DNA of 57,905 nucleotides from Streptomyces sp. NRRL F-4489. Its GTDB lineage: Bacteria > Actinomycetota > Actinomycetes > Streptomycetales > Streptomycetaceae. This document shows, piece by piece, positions 43,338-50,923 of this stretch; within the stretch, counting starts at the first letter, position 1, and every line of letters begins with the position of its first letter. The notes under the pieces were generated by a model that did not search any database, was not told the DNA's origin, and saw only the letters and a program-made list of their open reading frames with translations. The translations under genes were made by a program, and so were the position numbers. The DNA lies in contig NZ_LLZI01000242.1 in assembly GCF_001509485.1 (NCBI RefSeq), positions 1-57,905 on the forward strand, written 5' to 3'.

Positions 43338-45314
43338 ATGGCCGACATTCAGGTGGCCACGCGTACGGAAACGGCCCCGGCCGCGCCGTCGATCACGGAA
43401 CCGCCCTACGCCTCCCACTGGCACTTCGAAACACTGCTGGCCTGGGACCCGGCCACGGACCCCAACGCGCCGTTCAACCGCTCCCGGGTCCCGCTGATGC
43501 CCCGCGAGCAGAACGCCGCGCTGAAGGCGAACACCAACGCCCGGGCCGGTGAGGCGCGGATCGCCATCTGCTCATCGTTCGCCAAAACCTCCAAGAACCC
43601 CTCGCAGGGCTTCTACGACCACACCTTCTACGCCTTCGGCCACTGGCAGTACCTGGACACCCTGGTCTTCTGGGGCGGTTCCGCCGACGAGGGACTCGTC
43701 GTCGCGCCGGCCGCACCCGTGATCGACGCCGCGCACCGCAACGGCGTGAAGGTCTACGGGACGGTTTTCTTTCCCCAGAAGCGCTCCGGCGGCAAGAAGA
43801 AATGGCTGAAGGAGTTCGTCCAGAATTCCGGTGCGGCGTATCCGGTGGCGGACAAGCTGATCCAGGTCGCCCAGCACTACGGATTCGAGGGCTGGTTCAT
43901 CAATCAGGAGACGGACGGCACCGAATGCGCCGACCAGACGATCGCCCGGGGCTTCCGGGATGTGCTCGCCTACGCGCGGGCCACCGGCACCGTCGAGTTC
44001 ATGTGGTACGACAGCATGCTCCCCTCCGGCGAGATCGACTGGCAGGGAGAGCTGAACGACCAGAACAAAATGTTCCTCCAGGACGGCGGTGTCCGCGTAT
44101 CGGATTCGATCTTCCTCGACTACCGGTGGAACGCGGGCAAGCTCACCAAGTCGGCGGAGAAGGCCACCGGCGAACTGAAACGCAGCCGCTATGACGTCTA
44201 CGCGGGCGTGGAGATGTCGTGGACCAGCCCGCTCGACCCGGAGACGGCCTGCCCGCAGGGGAAGCAGCATCTGACGTCCGTGGCGCTTTTCGTGCCCGAG
44301 GACAAATCCATGCCGGAGAAGGAGAACGGAACGTACAAGACGATGGACCTGGCCGACTTCTACAAGAAAGAGGCGAACACCTGGGTCGGCGCGAAGGGGA
44401 ATCCGTCGTCCACGCCGACCGAGGGCTGGCGGGGGATCGCCCGCTATGTGGCCGAATCCACCCCGGTGCGCCGTCTGCCGTTCGTGACCCATTTCAACAC
44501 CGGGCACGGCACCGGCTATTTCCGGCGCGGGAAGAAGGTCCGCACCGGCGGGTGGAACAACCTGTCCCTCCAGGACGTCCTCCCGACGTACCGGTGGGTC
44601 GTCGAGCCCTCGGACGCCGGCGTCCAGCCGTCGCTGTCCTTCACCGACGCCTACGAGGGCGGCACCAGTCTGCGCCTGAGCGGCAAGCTGACCGCCAACA
44701 AGCCGGCCACGGTGCGGCTGTACCAGACCCGGCTGCCGCTCACCTCGGCCAGCAAGGTCACCGTGGCCCTGAAGACCCCGGCCGCCGGCGCCACGCACCT
44801 CCGGCTCGCCCTGGCCTTCACCGACACGCCCACCACGTTCACCACCATCGACCTCGGCAGCACCGCGTCGGCGGACTGGGAGACCAAGACGGTGAGCCTG
44901 GCCGGCTACGCCAACCGGACCGTCGTCCAGCTCGCGCTGCAGGTGTCCGCCACCGCGGCGGTCGACAGCTATGCGATCAACGTCGGTCAACTCGCCGTCC
45001 ACGACGGGTCGTTCGGGACGCCCGGCGCCCCGGCGAACGTCCGCAACCTCGGCACCGTGCCGCTGGCCGACGGCCGCAAGGGCCTCCGCCTGGCGTGGAC
45101 GCCCTCGGCCCCCGAACCGGAGGTGCACCACTACGAGGTGTACCGCCGCGGGCAGAACGCGACACCGGTCTACCTGGGCGGCACGCCCAACACCGTCTAC
45201 TACGTCGACCGGCTCGACCAGCAGGGCGAGACGTCCACCGCCCTCGACGTCGTGGCGGTCGGCCCGGACGGTACGCGCTCGGCCGGCGCCCCGTTCGTCT
45301 TCAGCTGGTCCTGA
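43338..45314 (+). CDS. GH85 endo-beta-N-acetylglucosaminidase, no signal peptide
   Basis: 658 aa. The catalytic GH85 barrel spans about residues 85-400, with the paired catalytic Asn and Glu N189 and E191 in GWFINQETDG. By family it cuts the chitobiose core of N-glycans with retention via an oxazoline. After the barrel come a beta-sandwich (about 440-560, jelly-roll-like) and a C-terminal fibronectin-III-like domain (RLAWTPSAPEPEVHHYEVYRR). The N-terminus is polar (MADIQVATRTETAPAAPS), with no signal peptide or lipobox. Its codons are visibly less GC-biased (AAA, GAA, AAT, TTT) than neighbours, suggesting transfer. Its 3' end overlaps the convergent exporter gene by 14 bp. Confidence 0.93.
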   Translation: MADIQVATRTETAPAAPSITEPPYASHWHFETLLAWDPATDPNAPFNRSRVPLMPREQNAALKANTNARAGEARIAICSSFAKTSKNPSQGFYDHTFYAFGHWQYLDTLVFWGGSADEGLVVAPAAPVIDAAHRNGVKVYGTVFFPQKRSGGKKKWLKEFVQNSGAAYPVADKLIQVAQHYGFEGWFINQETDGTECADQTIARGFRDVLAYARATGTVEFMWYDSMLPSGEIDWQGELNDQNKMFLQDGGVRVSDSIFLDYRWNAGKLTKSAEKATGELKRSRYDVYAGVEMSWTSPLDPETACPQGKQHLTSVALFVPEDKSMPEKENGTYKTMDLADFYKKEANTWVGAKGNPSSTPTEGWRGIARYVAESTPVRRLPFVTHFNTGHGTGYFRRGKKVRTGGWNNLSLQDVLPTYRWVVEPSDAGVQPSLSFTDAYEGGTSLRLSGKLTANKPATVRLYQTRLPLTSASKVTVALKTPAAGATHLRLALAFTDTPTTFTTIDLGSTASADWETKTVSLAGYANRTVVQLALQVSATAAVDSYAINVGQLAVHDGSFGTPGAPANVRNLGTVPLADGRKGLRLAWTPSAPEPEVHHYEVYRRGQNATPVYLGGTPNTVYYVDRLDQQGETSTALDVVAVGPDGTRSAGAPFVFSWS

Positions 45315-46584
45315 GCGGCGCCGGAGGGCCGGGCGGCGGGTCCTGACCGCCGCCCCGCGCCGGGCGGCGGTGCCGGACGAGGAAGCCGGCGCTCAGGAGG
45401 ACGGTCACGGTGCCCGCCGCCAGGAGGGCGCCGCGGGGGCCCAGGTGGTCGCCGCACAGGCCGACCAGGAAGGCACCGAGGGGGCCGCCGCCGTAGAAGG
45501 CGACGGTCTGGACGGCCAGGACCCTGCCGCGTACCTGCTCGGCGGCCTCGCGCTGGAGGCAGACCGCGGTCGTGGTGGTGAAGAACATCGACACGCAGCC
45601 GGTGGGCACCATCAGGGCGGCGAAGACCGGGTAGCTGGGGGCGAGGCCGGTGGCCAGGCTCGCCACGCCCGTACCGGCGGCGGCCAGGAGGGCGGTGGTG
45701 CCGCCGGGCCGGGGGTGGCGGCCGGCCAGCAGCGCCCCGAGCAGGCAGCCGGCGGTGATCAGGGTGGGGAGCAGTGCGAAGCCGGTGGGGCCGAGGTGGA
45801 ACTCCCGGTACGCCATGAGGGTGTTGGTGACGGTGAACTGGACGCCGACCGCGCCGACGATCACGGAGGCCGCGATGGCGGCGGTCAGGTGGCGGTTGCC
45901 GCGCACCTCGCGCAGGCCGGTGCGCAGCCCGCCGGAGCGCGGCGGGGCCGCGGCGGCGCGGGCGGGGCGCGGCGGCCGGGGGGTGCGCAGCACGACGGCG
46001 GCGACGAAGAGGAACGTCACGGCGTCAGCGGCGAAGACCCAGCCGAGGTGGGCCCGGCCGGCGATCAGGCCGGCCAGGACCGGTCCGCCGATCTGCCCGA
46101 GGTTGAGCAGCGCGGAGTACAGGCCCAGGGCCCCGGCCAGTCCCCGTTCCCCCACCAGGTCGGTCAGGAAGCGCTGCCGGGCCGGGTTGTCGACGACCGT
46201 GACCAGGCCGGAGGCGAAGGTCAGGGCGTAGATATGCCAGGTGCGGGCGGTGCCCGCGAAGGCCAGGGCGGCCATGGCCAGGCTGAGGGCGGCCTGGGCG
46301 CTCTGGGTGGTCAGCAGCAGGGGGCGGCGCGGGAGGCGGTCGACGAGGGCGCCGCCGGTGCCGCTGAACAGCAGCAGCGGGGCGAACTGGAAGACGGCCA
46401 GCAGGCCGATGAGGGCGCCGTCCGCACCGGTGGTGGCCGCCAGCAGCCAGGAGAGCGCCATCTTGTACATGGCGTTGCCCGCGCTGGAGACCAGTTGGCC
46501 GATCGCCAGGTAGCGGAAGCCGCGGGCCCGCAGCGGCGCGAGCAGCGCGGGCGGGGGCTCGGTGGTGCGGTCGGTGGCGCTCAT
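45301..46584 (-). CDS. MFS exporter, EntS-like; putative peptide exporter of the RiPP locus
   Basis: 427 aa with about 12 hydrophobic segments. The N-terminal half (FRYLAIGQLVSSAGNAMYKMALSWLL, LVDRLPRRPLLL, NPARQRFLTDLVGERGLAGALGL) matches the MFS_3/EntS group of siderophore and secondary-metabolite exporters. It is the last gene of the minus-strand unit that runs from the methyltransferase at 50793, and is separated from the oxygenase gene by 183 bp holding an 11-bp tandem repeat. Export of, or self-protection against, the modified peptide is inferred from context. Confidence 0.9.
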   Translation of the reverse strand: MSATDRTTEPPPALLAPLRARGFRYLAIGQLVSSAGNAMYKMALSWLLAATTGADGALIGLLAVFQFAPLLLFSGTGGALVDRLPRRPLLLTTQSAQAALSLAMAALAFAGTARTWHIYALTFASGLVTVVDNPARQRFLTDLVGERGLAGALGLYSALLNLGQIGGPVLAGLIAGRAHLGWVFAADAVTFLFVAAVVLRTPRPPRPARAAAAPPRSGGLRTGLREVRGNRHLTAAIAASVIVGAVGVQFTVTNTLMAYREFHLGPTGFALLPTLITAGCLLGALLAGRHPRPGGTTALLAAAGTGVASLATGLAPSYPVFAALMVPTGCVSMFFTTTTAVCLQREAAEQVRGRVLAVQTVAFYGGGPLGAFLVGLCGDHLGPRGALLAAGTVTVLLSAGFLVRHRRPARGGGQDPPPGPPAPLRTS

Positions 46585-46619
46585 GGGCCGTGCGTTCTCC
46601 CTGTCTGCCGGTCGGCTCC

Positions 46620-46715
46620 GGGCGCGGTCCGGGCGCGGTCCGGGCGCGGTCCGGGCGCGGTCCGGGCGCGGTCCGGGCGCGGTCCGGGCGCGGTCCGGGC
46701 GCGGTCCGGGCGCGG
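46620..46715. repeat. 11-bp tandem repeat (GGGCGCGGTCC) in the exporter leader
   Basis: Eight perfect, uninterrupted copies of GGGCGCGGTCC (46620-46707) are followed by a partial ninth (46708-46715). On the coding strand of the exporter gene the unit reads GGACCGCGCCC, and the array begins 36 bp upstream of the ATG at 46584. Perfect identity implies recent expansion or active slippage; copy number could tune expression. Confidence 0.95.
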
Positions 46716-46767
46716 GGCCGTGCCGCTGCCGCGGGCACGGCCCTATGACGCGCTCAGGGGCCGGTGG

Positions 46768-47412
46768 TCAGCCCGTTTCGTCGAGCCAGAGGCGGCGGAT
46801 GACCCGGCGCCCGGTGAAGGTGCGCCGCCGGTGGAGCACGGTCCAGTTGTCCACCAGGAGGCATTCCCCCGGCGCGAGCGCGCCCACGGTGAGGGCGTGC
46901 GCGGCGGCGTCGGACACGGCCTGCTGCGCGCGGTCGACGGCCGCGGCGTCGCCGCCGGCCAGCATCCGGTCCTCGCGGTAGCGCAGCCGTCCGGTGCCGG
47001 GCGGGCCGGGCAGGGGCTCCCACACGGGGGTGTGGACCGCGCCGTCGGGGGTGAGGTAGGTGGCCTCGGCCGACAGCGCCTCGGTGTCGAGGAATTCGCT
47101 GGGCAGGAGTTCCAGCTCACCGCCGGCGTGCGCCTCCTGGACCGCGATGATCATCCAGTGCGGCGGCTCGGGCAGGAAGGTGGCGTCGGTGTGGAACCAG
47201 AAGTCGCCCTGCTGCGCGACGAGTTCGCCGTCGTCGCCGGGCATGCCCACGGTCACGTCCCGTACCACCGCCAGCCGGCGCCCGGTCAGCTCCTCGGCGG
47301 TGCGGAGCAGGTCAGCCCCGCGGCTCCGGAACCGCCAGGCGCGGGCCGGGGAGCCGTCCCCGGCGCCGGCCGGCCACAGGCGCACCGCGCCGGCCGGTGC
47401 CGCGCCGCTCAC
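46768..47412 (-). CDS. TauD/TfdA-like Fe(II)/2-oxoglutarate-dependent oxygenase
   Basis: 214 aa. The iron triad is visible: H74 and D76 in FWFHTDATFL and the distal H194 in DNWTVLHRRRTF, with R203 or R207 (TGRRVIRRLW) for 2-oxoglutarate. It is shorter than TauD (about 280) but has the core double-stranded beta-helix motifs. The GTG start at 47412 overlaps the stop of the second SagB-type gene as GTGA. Coupling to the dehydrogenases suggests it hydroxylates or desaturates the precursor peptide. Confidence 0.85.
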   Translation of the reverse strand: MSGAAPAGAVRLWPAGAGDGSPARAWRFRSRGADLLRTAEELTGRRLAVVRDVTVGMPGDDGELVAQQGDFWFHTDATFLPEPPHWMIIAVQEAHAGGELELLPSEFLDTEALSAEATYLTPDGAVHTPVWEPLPGPPGTGRLRYREDRMLAGGDAAAVDRAQQAVSDAAAHALTVGALAPGECLLVDNWTVLHRRRTFTGRRVIRRLWLDETG

Positions 47413-48545
47413 CGCGGGTACCCCAGCTTCAGGTAGTACATCGCGTCGGCGTCCGCGGGCACCTGGTCCAGGCCCAGCATCCGGGCGGCCCGGCTCTCCG
47501 CGACGGCCGGGGTCAGCCAGCCGACCAGGCCGAGCTGGTAGGCCGCCTGGAGCACCTCCTGGGCGAACTCCCCCACCTGGATGAGGAGGTTGAGGTAGGC
47601 GCGGGAGTGGCGGTAGAGCCACTGGTAGCGCTCCCACTGCACGGTGACGTAGAGGCTCACTCCGCCGCCGCCGATCCAGTTCTGCCCCTGGATGGTGGCG
47701 GCGATCTCCGCGTCGTCCGGGGCCAGTCCGGTCTCCAGCAGGGCGTGTTCGGCGAAGTCGTACTGGTACACCCCGCGCGGTACGCCCTCCACGCCCTGCA
47801 CCACGACGTAGAGCTGGAGCCAGGTGTAGAAGGAGTTCAGCAGGTAGTACGGGTCGCCGCCGGCCTTGGAGTCCTCCGCCATGCGGACGTTGGCGGCGCT
47901 GTGGTACAGCAGCGCGCCCAGGTCGTCCAGGGTGACGGGCGTGGCGGCGAACTTGCGGGCGCTGCGCCGGGCGAGCATCGAGTCCAGGCTCTGGACGAAC
48001 GGCTCCGCCGGTGCGGGCAGCGGGTGGACGGCCTTCGGCTCGACGCGGAAGCGCGGCGGGTAGGGCCGGTCGCTCTGGAAGCGGCTGATCTCCTCGCGGC
48101 GCAGGTCGGAGAGGGCGGGCAGCCGGTGGCCCTCCTCGACGGGCTCGGTGTAGGGCAGGTCCAGCTGCGAGTAGAGCGCGTAGGCGGCGCGCGACCAGCG
48201 GTGGTCCTCCCAGCGGAACATATCGCGGGTGCGCGGCGCCCCGGCGTCCTCCAGGAGTCCGGCGGCGAGCGCCTGGGCCAGTTCGTCCGGGTGGTATCCG
48301 GCGTCGGTGGCCTCGGTGGCGGGGCGCGGGTCGAGGAAGAAGTACAGCAGGTCCCAGGCGCGCGGGTGGAGGGCGCGCAGCCGCTCGCGGCGGGACAGGC
48401 CCAGGGCGCTGACCTGGCCGCCCTGCCGTTCGTGGGCGAAGAACAGCGGCGAGGTGACGAGCGTCCGCGGCAGCTCGGGAACGGCGCCCGGCTCGTCCAC
48501 TGCCTGAGTGTCGGTGTCGTGCGTGGCCGGTGCGGTAGCGGTCAT
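47409..48545 (-). CDS. SagB-type flavin dehydrogenase, second copy
   Basis: 378 aa. Residues about 30-170 resemble the N-terminal winged-helix-like part of SagB proteins; the nitroreductase-fold domain covers about 180-378. The FMN-contact motif RRSARKF is at 193-199. The second canonical segment, PSGGARxP, is replaced by SKAGGDPYYLLN (226-237), and the usual Gly-His near the end of the FMN site is Gly-Glu (LIQVGEF). It may therefore be a partner or structural subunit. Its ATG at 48545 overlaps the first SagB-type stop as ATGA, which suggests a heteromeric complex with that protein. Confidence 0.88.
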   Translation of the reverse strand: MTATAPATHDTDTQAVDEPGAVPELPRTLVTSPLFFAHERQGGQVSALGLSRRERLRALHPRAWDLLYFFLDPRPATEATDAGYHPDELAQALAAGLLEDAGAPRTRDMFRWEDHRWSRAAYALYSQLDLPYTEPVEEGHRLPALSDLRREEISRFQSDRPYPPRFRVEPKAVHPLPAPAEPFVQSLDSMLARRSARKFAATPVTLDDLGALLYHSAANVRMAEDSKAGGDPYYLLNSFYTWLQLYVVVQGVEGVPRGVYQYDFAEHALLETGLAPDDAEIAATIQGQNWIGGGGVSLYVTVQWERYQWLYRHSRAYLNLLIQVGEFAQEVLQAAYQLGLVGWLTPAVAESRAARMLGLDQVPADADAMYYLKLGYPR

Positions 48546-49630
48546 ACGAGGGTCCCGAGGAAGAGAGGGATCATCCGTTCCCCATCGATTCCGAGGAGGT
48601 CGGCGATCTCGCGGTCGTGGAACTTCTGGTAGGTGTAGCCGCCGACTCCCAGTCGGTGGATGACGGTGCGGTAGGCCATGAGGGTGTGGCCGACGTCGAT
48701 GAACAGGGCGCGGGCCGAACGGGCGTCGCGGTAGCGCCACATGGCGCGCTCGGCGAGGGAGCAGAAGACCAGCAGGCCGTAGGGCTCCTGGTGGAACTTG
48801 TCGAACAGGTCGAAGCTGGCGTGCCGGAAGGCGTCCCGGTGCTGCCCGGGGCGGACGAGGTCCAGGCGGTGGTGCTCGACGTTGTAGTGGTACACCCCGG
48901 GGGGCGCCACCGCGTCGTCGAACAGGACGAGGAACGCCTCGGTGGGGTGCCGGGCGCCGCCGGAGGGCACCGCCTTGCGCAGGAAGTCGCCCTGGACGGC
49001 GAAGGGGCGCCGGGTGCGTTCGCCGAAGCAGACGTCCATCAGCAGGCTCAGGCCCTCCCGGCCGCGGCGCTGCCCGGGTGTCATCGCCGCCAGCATCGCG
49101 TCGGCGGACTCGTCCGCGCCGACCTTCCGCAGCTCCACGCCGGTGTCGCAGGGGAGGGTCAGGGTGATCTCGGGGGGCTTGCTGACCGCGATGTACTCCG
49201 CCATCCGCGCGTCGTCCAGATCGAACGCGCCCTCCTGGTCCATCTGCAGGAAGGGGTAGTCGCGGGTGGACGCGTGGAAGCGGTACGCCTCCGCCCAGCC
49301 GTAGTCGCGCCACGCGGCGGCGGTGGGCGGCAACTGGTCGGCGGGCAGCAGGAGTTCCTCGGCGAGGACGATCTCCCAGAGGTCCTCGGCGAGCGGCGCC
49401 AGGGCTTCCTCGCCGCGCCAGAGCGCCAGGATCTCCTCGCGGGTACCGCCGGTGTCGGGCAGCACCGACAGCGCGAGGGCGACACGCGGGTCGCGCAGCA
49501 TCAGCGGCGGGGTGGCCGAACTGGTCTCGGCCGCCATCACCCGCTCCCCGTCCAGGGTGACGGGGTGGATCAGCAGCTGCGGATGGGGGGCGTAGACGGG
49601 CGGGGTGTCTGGGGGTGCGGTGGCGGACAT
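48542..49630 (-). CDS. SagB-type flavin dehydrogenase, first copy
   Basis: 362 aa. The N-terminal ~150 residues are a winged-helix-like region (DPRVALALSVLPDTGGTREEILALW). The nitroreductase-fold domain carries PSGGARHPTEAFLVLFD (222-238), PPGVYHYNVEHHRL and WRYRDARSARALFIDVGHTL (298-317), all typical of SagB/McbC FMN-dependent peptide dehydrogenases. It lacks a canonical RRSxRxF motif; the equivalent stretch reads GERTRRPF. SagB enzymes oxidise azolines in peptides, normally with a YcaO cyclase, and none is present here. The start is the ATG at 49630, 88 bp after the precursor stop, with a hairpin in between. Confidence 0.88.
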   Translation of the reverse strand: MSATAPPDTPPVYAPHPQLLIHPVTLDGERVMAAETSSATPPLMLRDPRVALALSVLPDTGGTREEILALWRGEEALAPLAEDLWEIVLAEELLLPADQLPPTAAAWRDYGWAEAYRFHASTRDYPFLQMDQEGAFDLDDARMAEYIAVSKPPEITLTLPCDTGVELRKVGADESADAMLAAMTPGQRRGREGLSLLMDVCFGERTRRPFAVQGDFLRKAVPSGGARHPTEAFLVLFDDAVAPPGVYHYNVEHHRLDLVRPGQHRDAFRHASFDLFDKFHQEPYGLLVFCSLAERAMWRYRDARSARALFIDVGHTLMAYRTVIHRLGVGGYTYQKFHDREIADLLGIDGERMIPLFLGTLV

Positions 49631-49672
49631 GGCGCGGTGGACCCTTTGCTTCCTCGGTGGGGACGGTGGGGA

Positions 49673-49704
49673 CGTGCCGTGGCCCGCAACGGGGCCACGG
49701 CACG
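49673..49704 (-). terminator. 13-bp hairpin directly after the precursor gene
   Basis: CGTGCCGTGGCCC (49673-49685) and GGGCCACGGCACG (49692-49704) form a perfect 13-bp stem with a 6-base loop. It lies 15 bp downstream of the precursor stop and upstream of the first SagB-type gene, with no T tract. It is well placed to be a partial terminator or 3'-stabilising structure that raises precursor mRNA over enzyme mRNA. Confidence 0.8.
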
Positions 49705-49718
49705 CCGGTGGGCCAGGA

Positions 49719-49916
49719 TCAGATGGAGGCGCCGGAGTGGCTGTAGTGCTTCGGGTCGTTGCCGTTCTGGATCAGCGCCGGACGCACCGCGCTCTCCGGG
49801 GCGCGCTCGACCAGCGAGACACCGGAGTGGCTGTAGTGCTTGGGGTCGTTGCCGTTCTGGATCAGCGCCGGACGGACCGCGCTCTCCGGGGCACGCTCAA
49901 CGAGGGTGTGGGTCAT
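49719..49916 (-). CDS. Putative RiPP precursor peptide with two identical 28-residue units
   Basis: 65 aa: MTHT, then two 30-residue repeats. The identical unit is LVERAPESAVRPALI followed by QNGNDPKHYSHSG, at residues 5-32 and 35-62. The joining residues are VS, and the end is ASI. The unit has no Cys; it has two His, one Tyr and three Ser. A ribosome site GAAAGGAA lies six to seven bases before the ATG at 49916; a longer in-frame reading from 50210 is only low-complexity Arg/Pro sequence. Neighbouring genes encode a methyltransferase, two SagB-type dehydrogenases, an oxygenase and an exporter, which marks it as a modified-peptide precursor. Leader and core boundaries are unknown. Confidence 0.85.
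   Translation of the reverse strand: MTHTLVERAPESAVRPALIQNGNDPKHYSHSGVSLVERAPESAVRPALIQNGNDPKHYSHSGASI
49731..49904 (-). repeat. 90-bp-period coding duplication in the precursor gene
   Basis: Two 84-bp units (49731-49814 and 49821-49904) encode the same 28 residues. They differ at six third-codon positions only: residues 5/35, 6/36, 8/38, 14/44, 25/55 and 32/62. No amino-acid change is seen. Confidence 0.95.
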
Positions 49917-50226
49917 GGGAGTTCCTTTCGTCGACGGCGCACCACGGCGGTGCGCGCGGGGGATCGTCCCTTCGGGGACCACGGCGGACGGCGGGTCCGG
50001 CCGCCGTGCTGGAACGTCCCTCCGCTCGGGCGGAGGGAGTCTGGGGACGCGTGGGGGCGGCCGGTGCCGCTGACGGCAGGCGCCGCTGCGGGGCGGCAGG
50101 CCCGGCGGAAGGGTCGGGGGCGGCCCGGTGCCACGCGTGTGGGGGGCGGTACGCGCATCGCGTACCGTGCGGTCGGGGCGGAGCGCCAGGCATCGGGCCG
50201 GCGCCGTCACGCCCCCGCGGACGAGG
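49917..50226. promoter_or_regulatory. Leader region of the precursor gene with a 9-bp palindrome
   Basis: 310 bp between the methyltransferase stop and the precursor start. CGGTACGCG (50147-50155), CAT, CGCGTACCG (50159-50167) is a perfect inverted repeat 231 bp upstream of the precursor, possibly an operator or a terminator for the methyltransferase gene. The rest is GC-rich and I see no other gene; a separate promoter for the precursor could lie here. Confidence 0.45.
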
Positions 50227-50793
50227 TCAGGCGCGGTACCACACGCCGTAGACGATCCGGTGGTCGTGCTGCGGCAGTCCGCCGTGGCGGTGGCTGACGT
50301 CGCGGTCCCACATCTCGGCGGGCCGCCAACCCAGCACGGCCAGCGCGTCGTTGACCTCCTGCCGACCCGGCAGGTACCCCTCCTCGTAGACCAGGGGGAC
50401 CTCGTCGCAGATCCAGCTCAGGGCCAGCGGGGCGGCCGGGCCGGCCAGCGCGGTGGCGTGCCGGAGCATCGCGGTGACACCGGCGGCGCTGCCGGCGAAG
50501 TGCAGGACGCCCAGCAGCAGTACCGCGTCGTACGGGGTGCCGGCCGGCAGGGTGAGGAGGTCCTGGCGGCGCAGGGCCAGCGCTCCCCCGCCGTGCGGGC
50601 GGCGGTCGGTGAGCAGCTCCGGGGCCAGGTCGGTGTCCACGCCCAGGACGTCGTGGCCCTGCTCGGCCAGCCACCGCGCGACATCGCCGCGGCCGCAACC
50701 GGCGTCCAGGATGCGGGAGTTGGCCGGGAGGTCGCGGGCCGGGGCGAGCACACGGTCCATATGCGCGTTGAAGGGGGCGGTCGTCGCAGGCAT
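50227..50793 (-). CDS. SAM-dependent methyltransferase of the RiPP locus
   Basis: 188 aa, class I methyltransferase: motif I ILDAGCGRGDVARWLAEQG (residues 28-46), acidic VDTDLAPE, and DAVLLLGVLHFAGSAAG for motif IV-V. The last ~60 residues (EVNDALAVLGWRPAEMWDRD, QHDHRIVYGVWYRA) resemble small tellurite-resistance/Methyltransf_25-type enzymes. The ATG at 50793 has GAGGA nine bases upstream. It is the first gene of the minus-strand unit, and N-, O- or side-chain methylation of the peptide is inferred from position only. Confidence 0.85.
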   Translation of the reverse strand: MPATTAPFNAHMDRVLAPARDLPANSRILDAGCGRGDVARWLAEQGHDVLGVDTDLAPELLTDRRPHGGGALALRRQDLLTLPAGTPYDAVLLLGVLHFAGSAAGVTAMLRHATALAGPAAPLALSWICDEVPLVYEEGYLPGRQEVNDALAVLGWRPAEMWDRDVSHRHGGLPQHDHRIVYGVWYRA

Positions 50794-50893
50794 GGTGGCC
50801 AATCCTCGGCACGCCGATGGGTTCCGGCGGCCGACAGGTGAGGGGGGTCCAACCTCTACGGAGTCCGGCACCGCGGGCGGTGCCGATGCCTCA

Positions 50894-50923
50894 ACTATGC
50901 AGAAGCGGAGGTCAGCCGTCCAA
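50894..50923 (-). promoter_or_regulatory. Candidate promoter of the RiPP operon
   Basis: On the minus strand TTGGAC (50918-50923) and CATAGT (50894-50899) are separated by 18 bp, a fair vegetative -35/-10 pair, about 100 bp upstream of the methyltransferase start. It lies in the AT-richest part (about 50890-50960) of the 312-bp gap 50794-51105, which otherwise shows no gene. Confidence 0.5.

Noticed and set aside
46620..46715. CRISPR array
   Set aside because: The 11-bp units are directly tandem without spacers, and there are no cas genes in the window.
49731..49904. CRISPR-like or mobile repeat
   Set aside because: The units abut in frame, encode identical residues with synonymous changes, and have no spacers.
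47409..49916. Classic thiazole/oxazole (TOMM) cluster
   Set aside because: SagB-type proteins are present, but there is no YcaO or E1-like partner and the precursor has no Cys.
49719..50210. 163-residue reading of the precursor frame from an upstream start
   Set aside because: The extra 98 residues are Arg/Pro-rich with no ribosome site; GAAAGGAA precedes the ATG at 49916.
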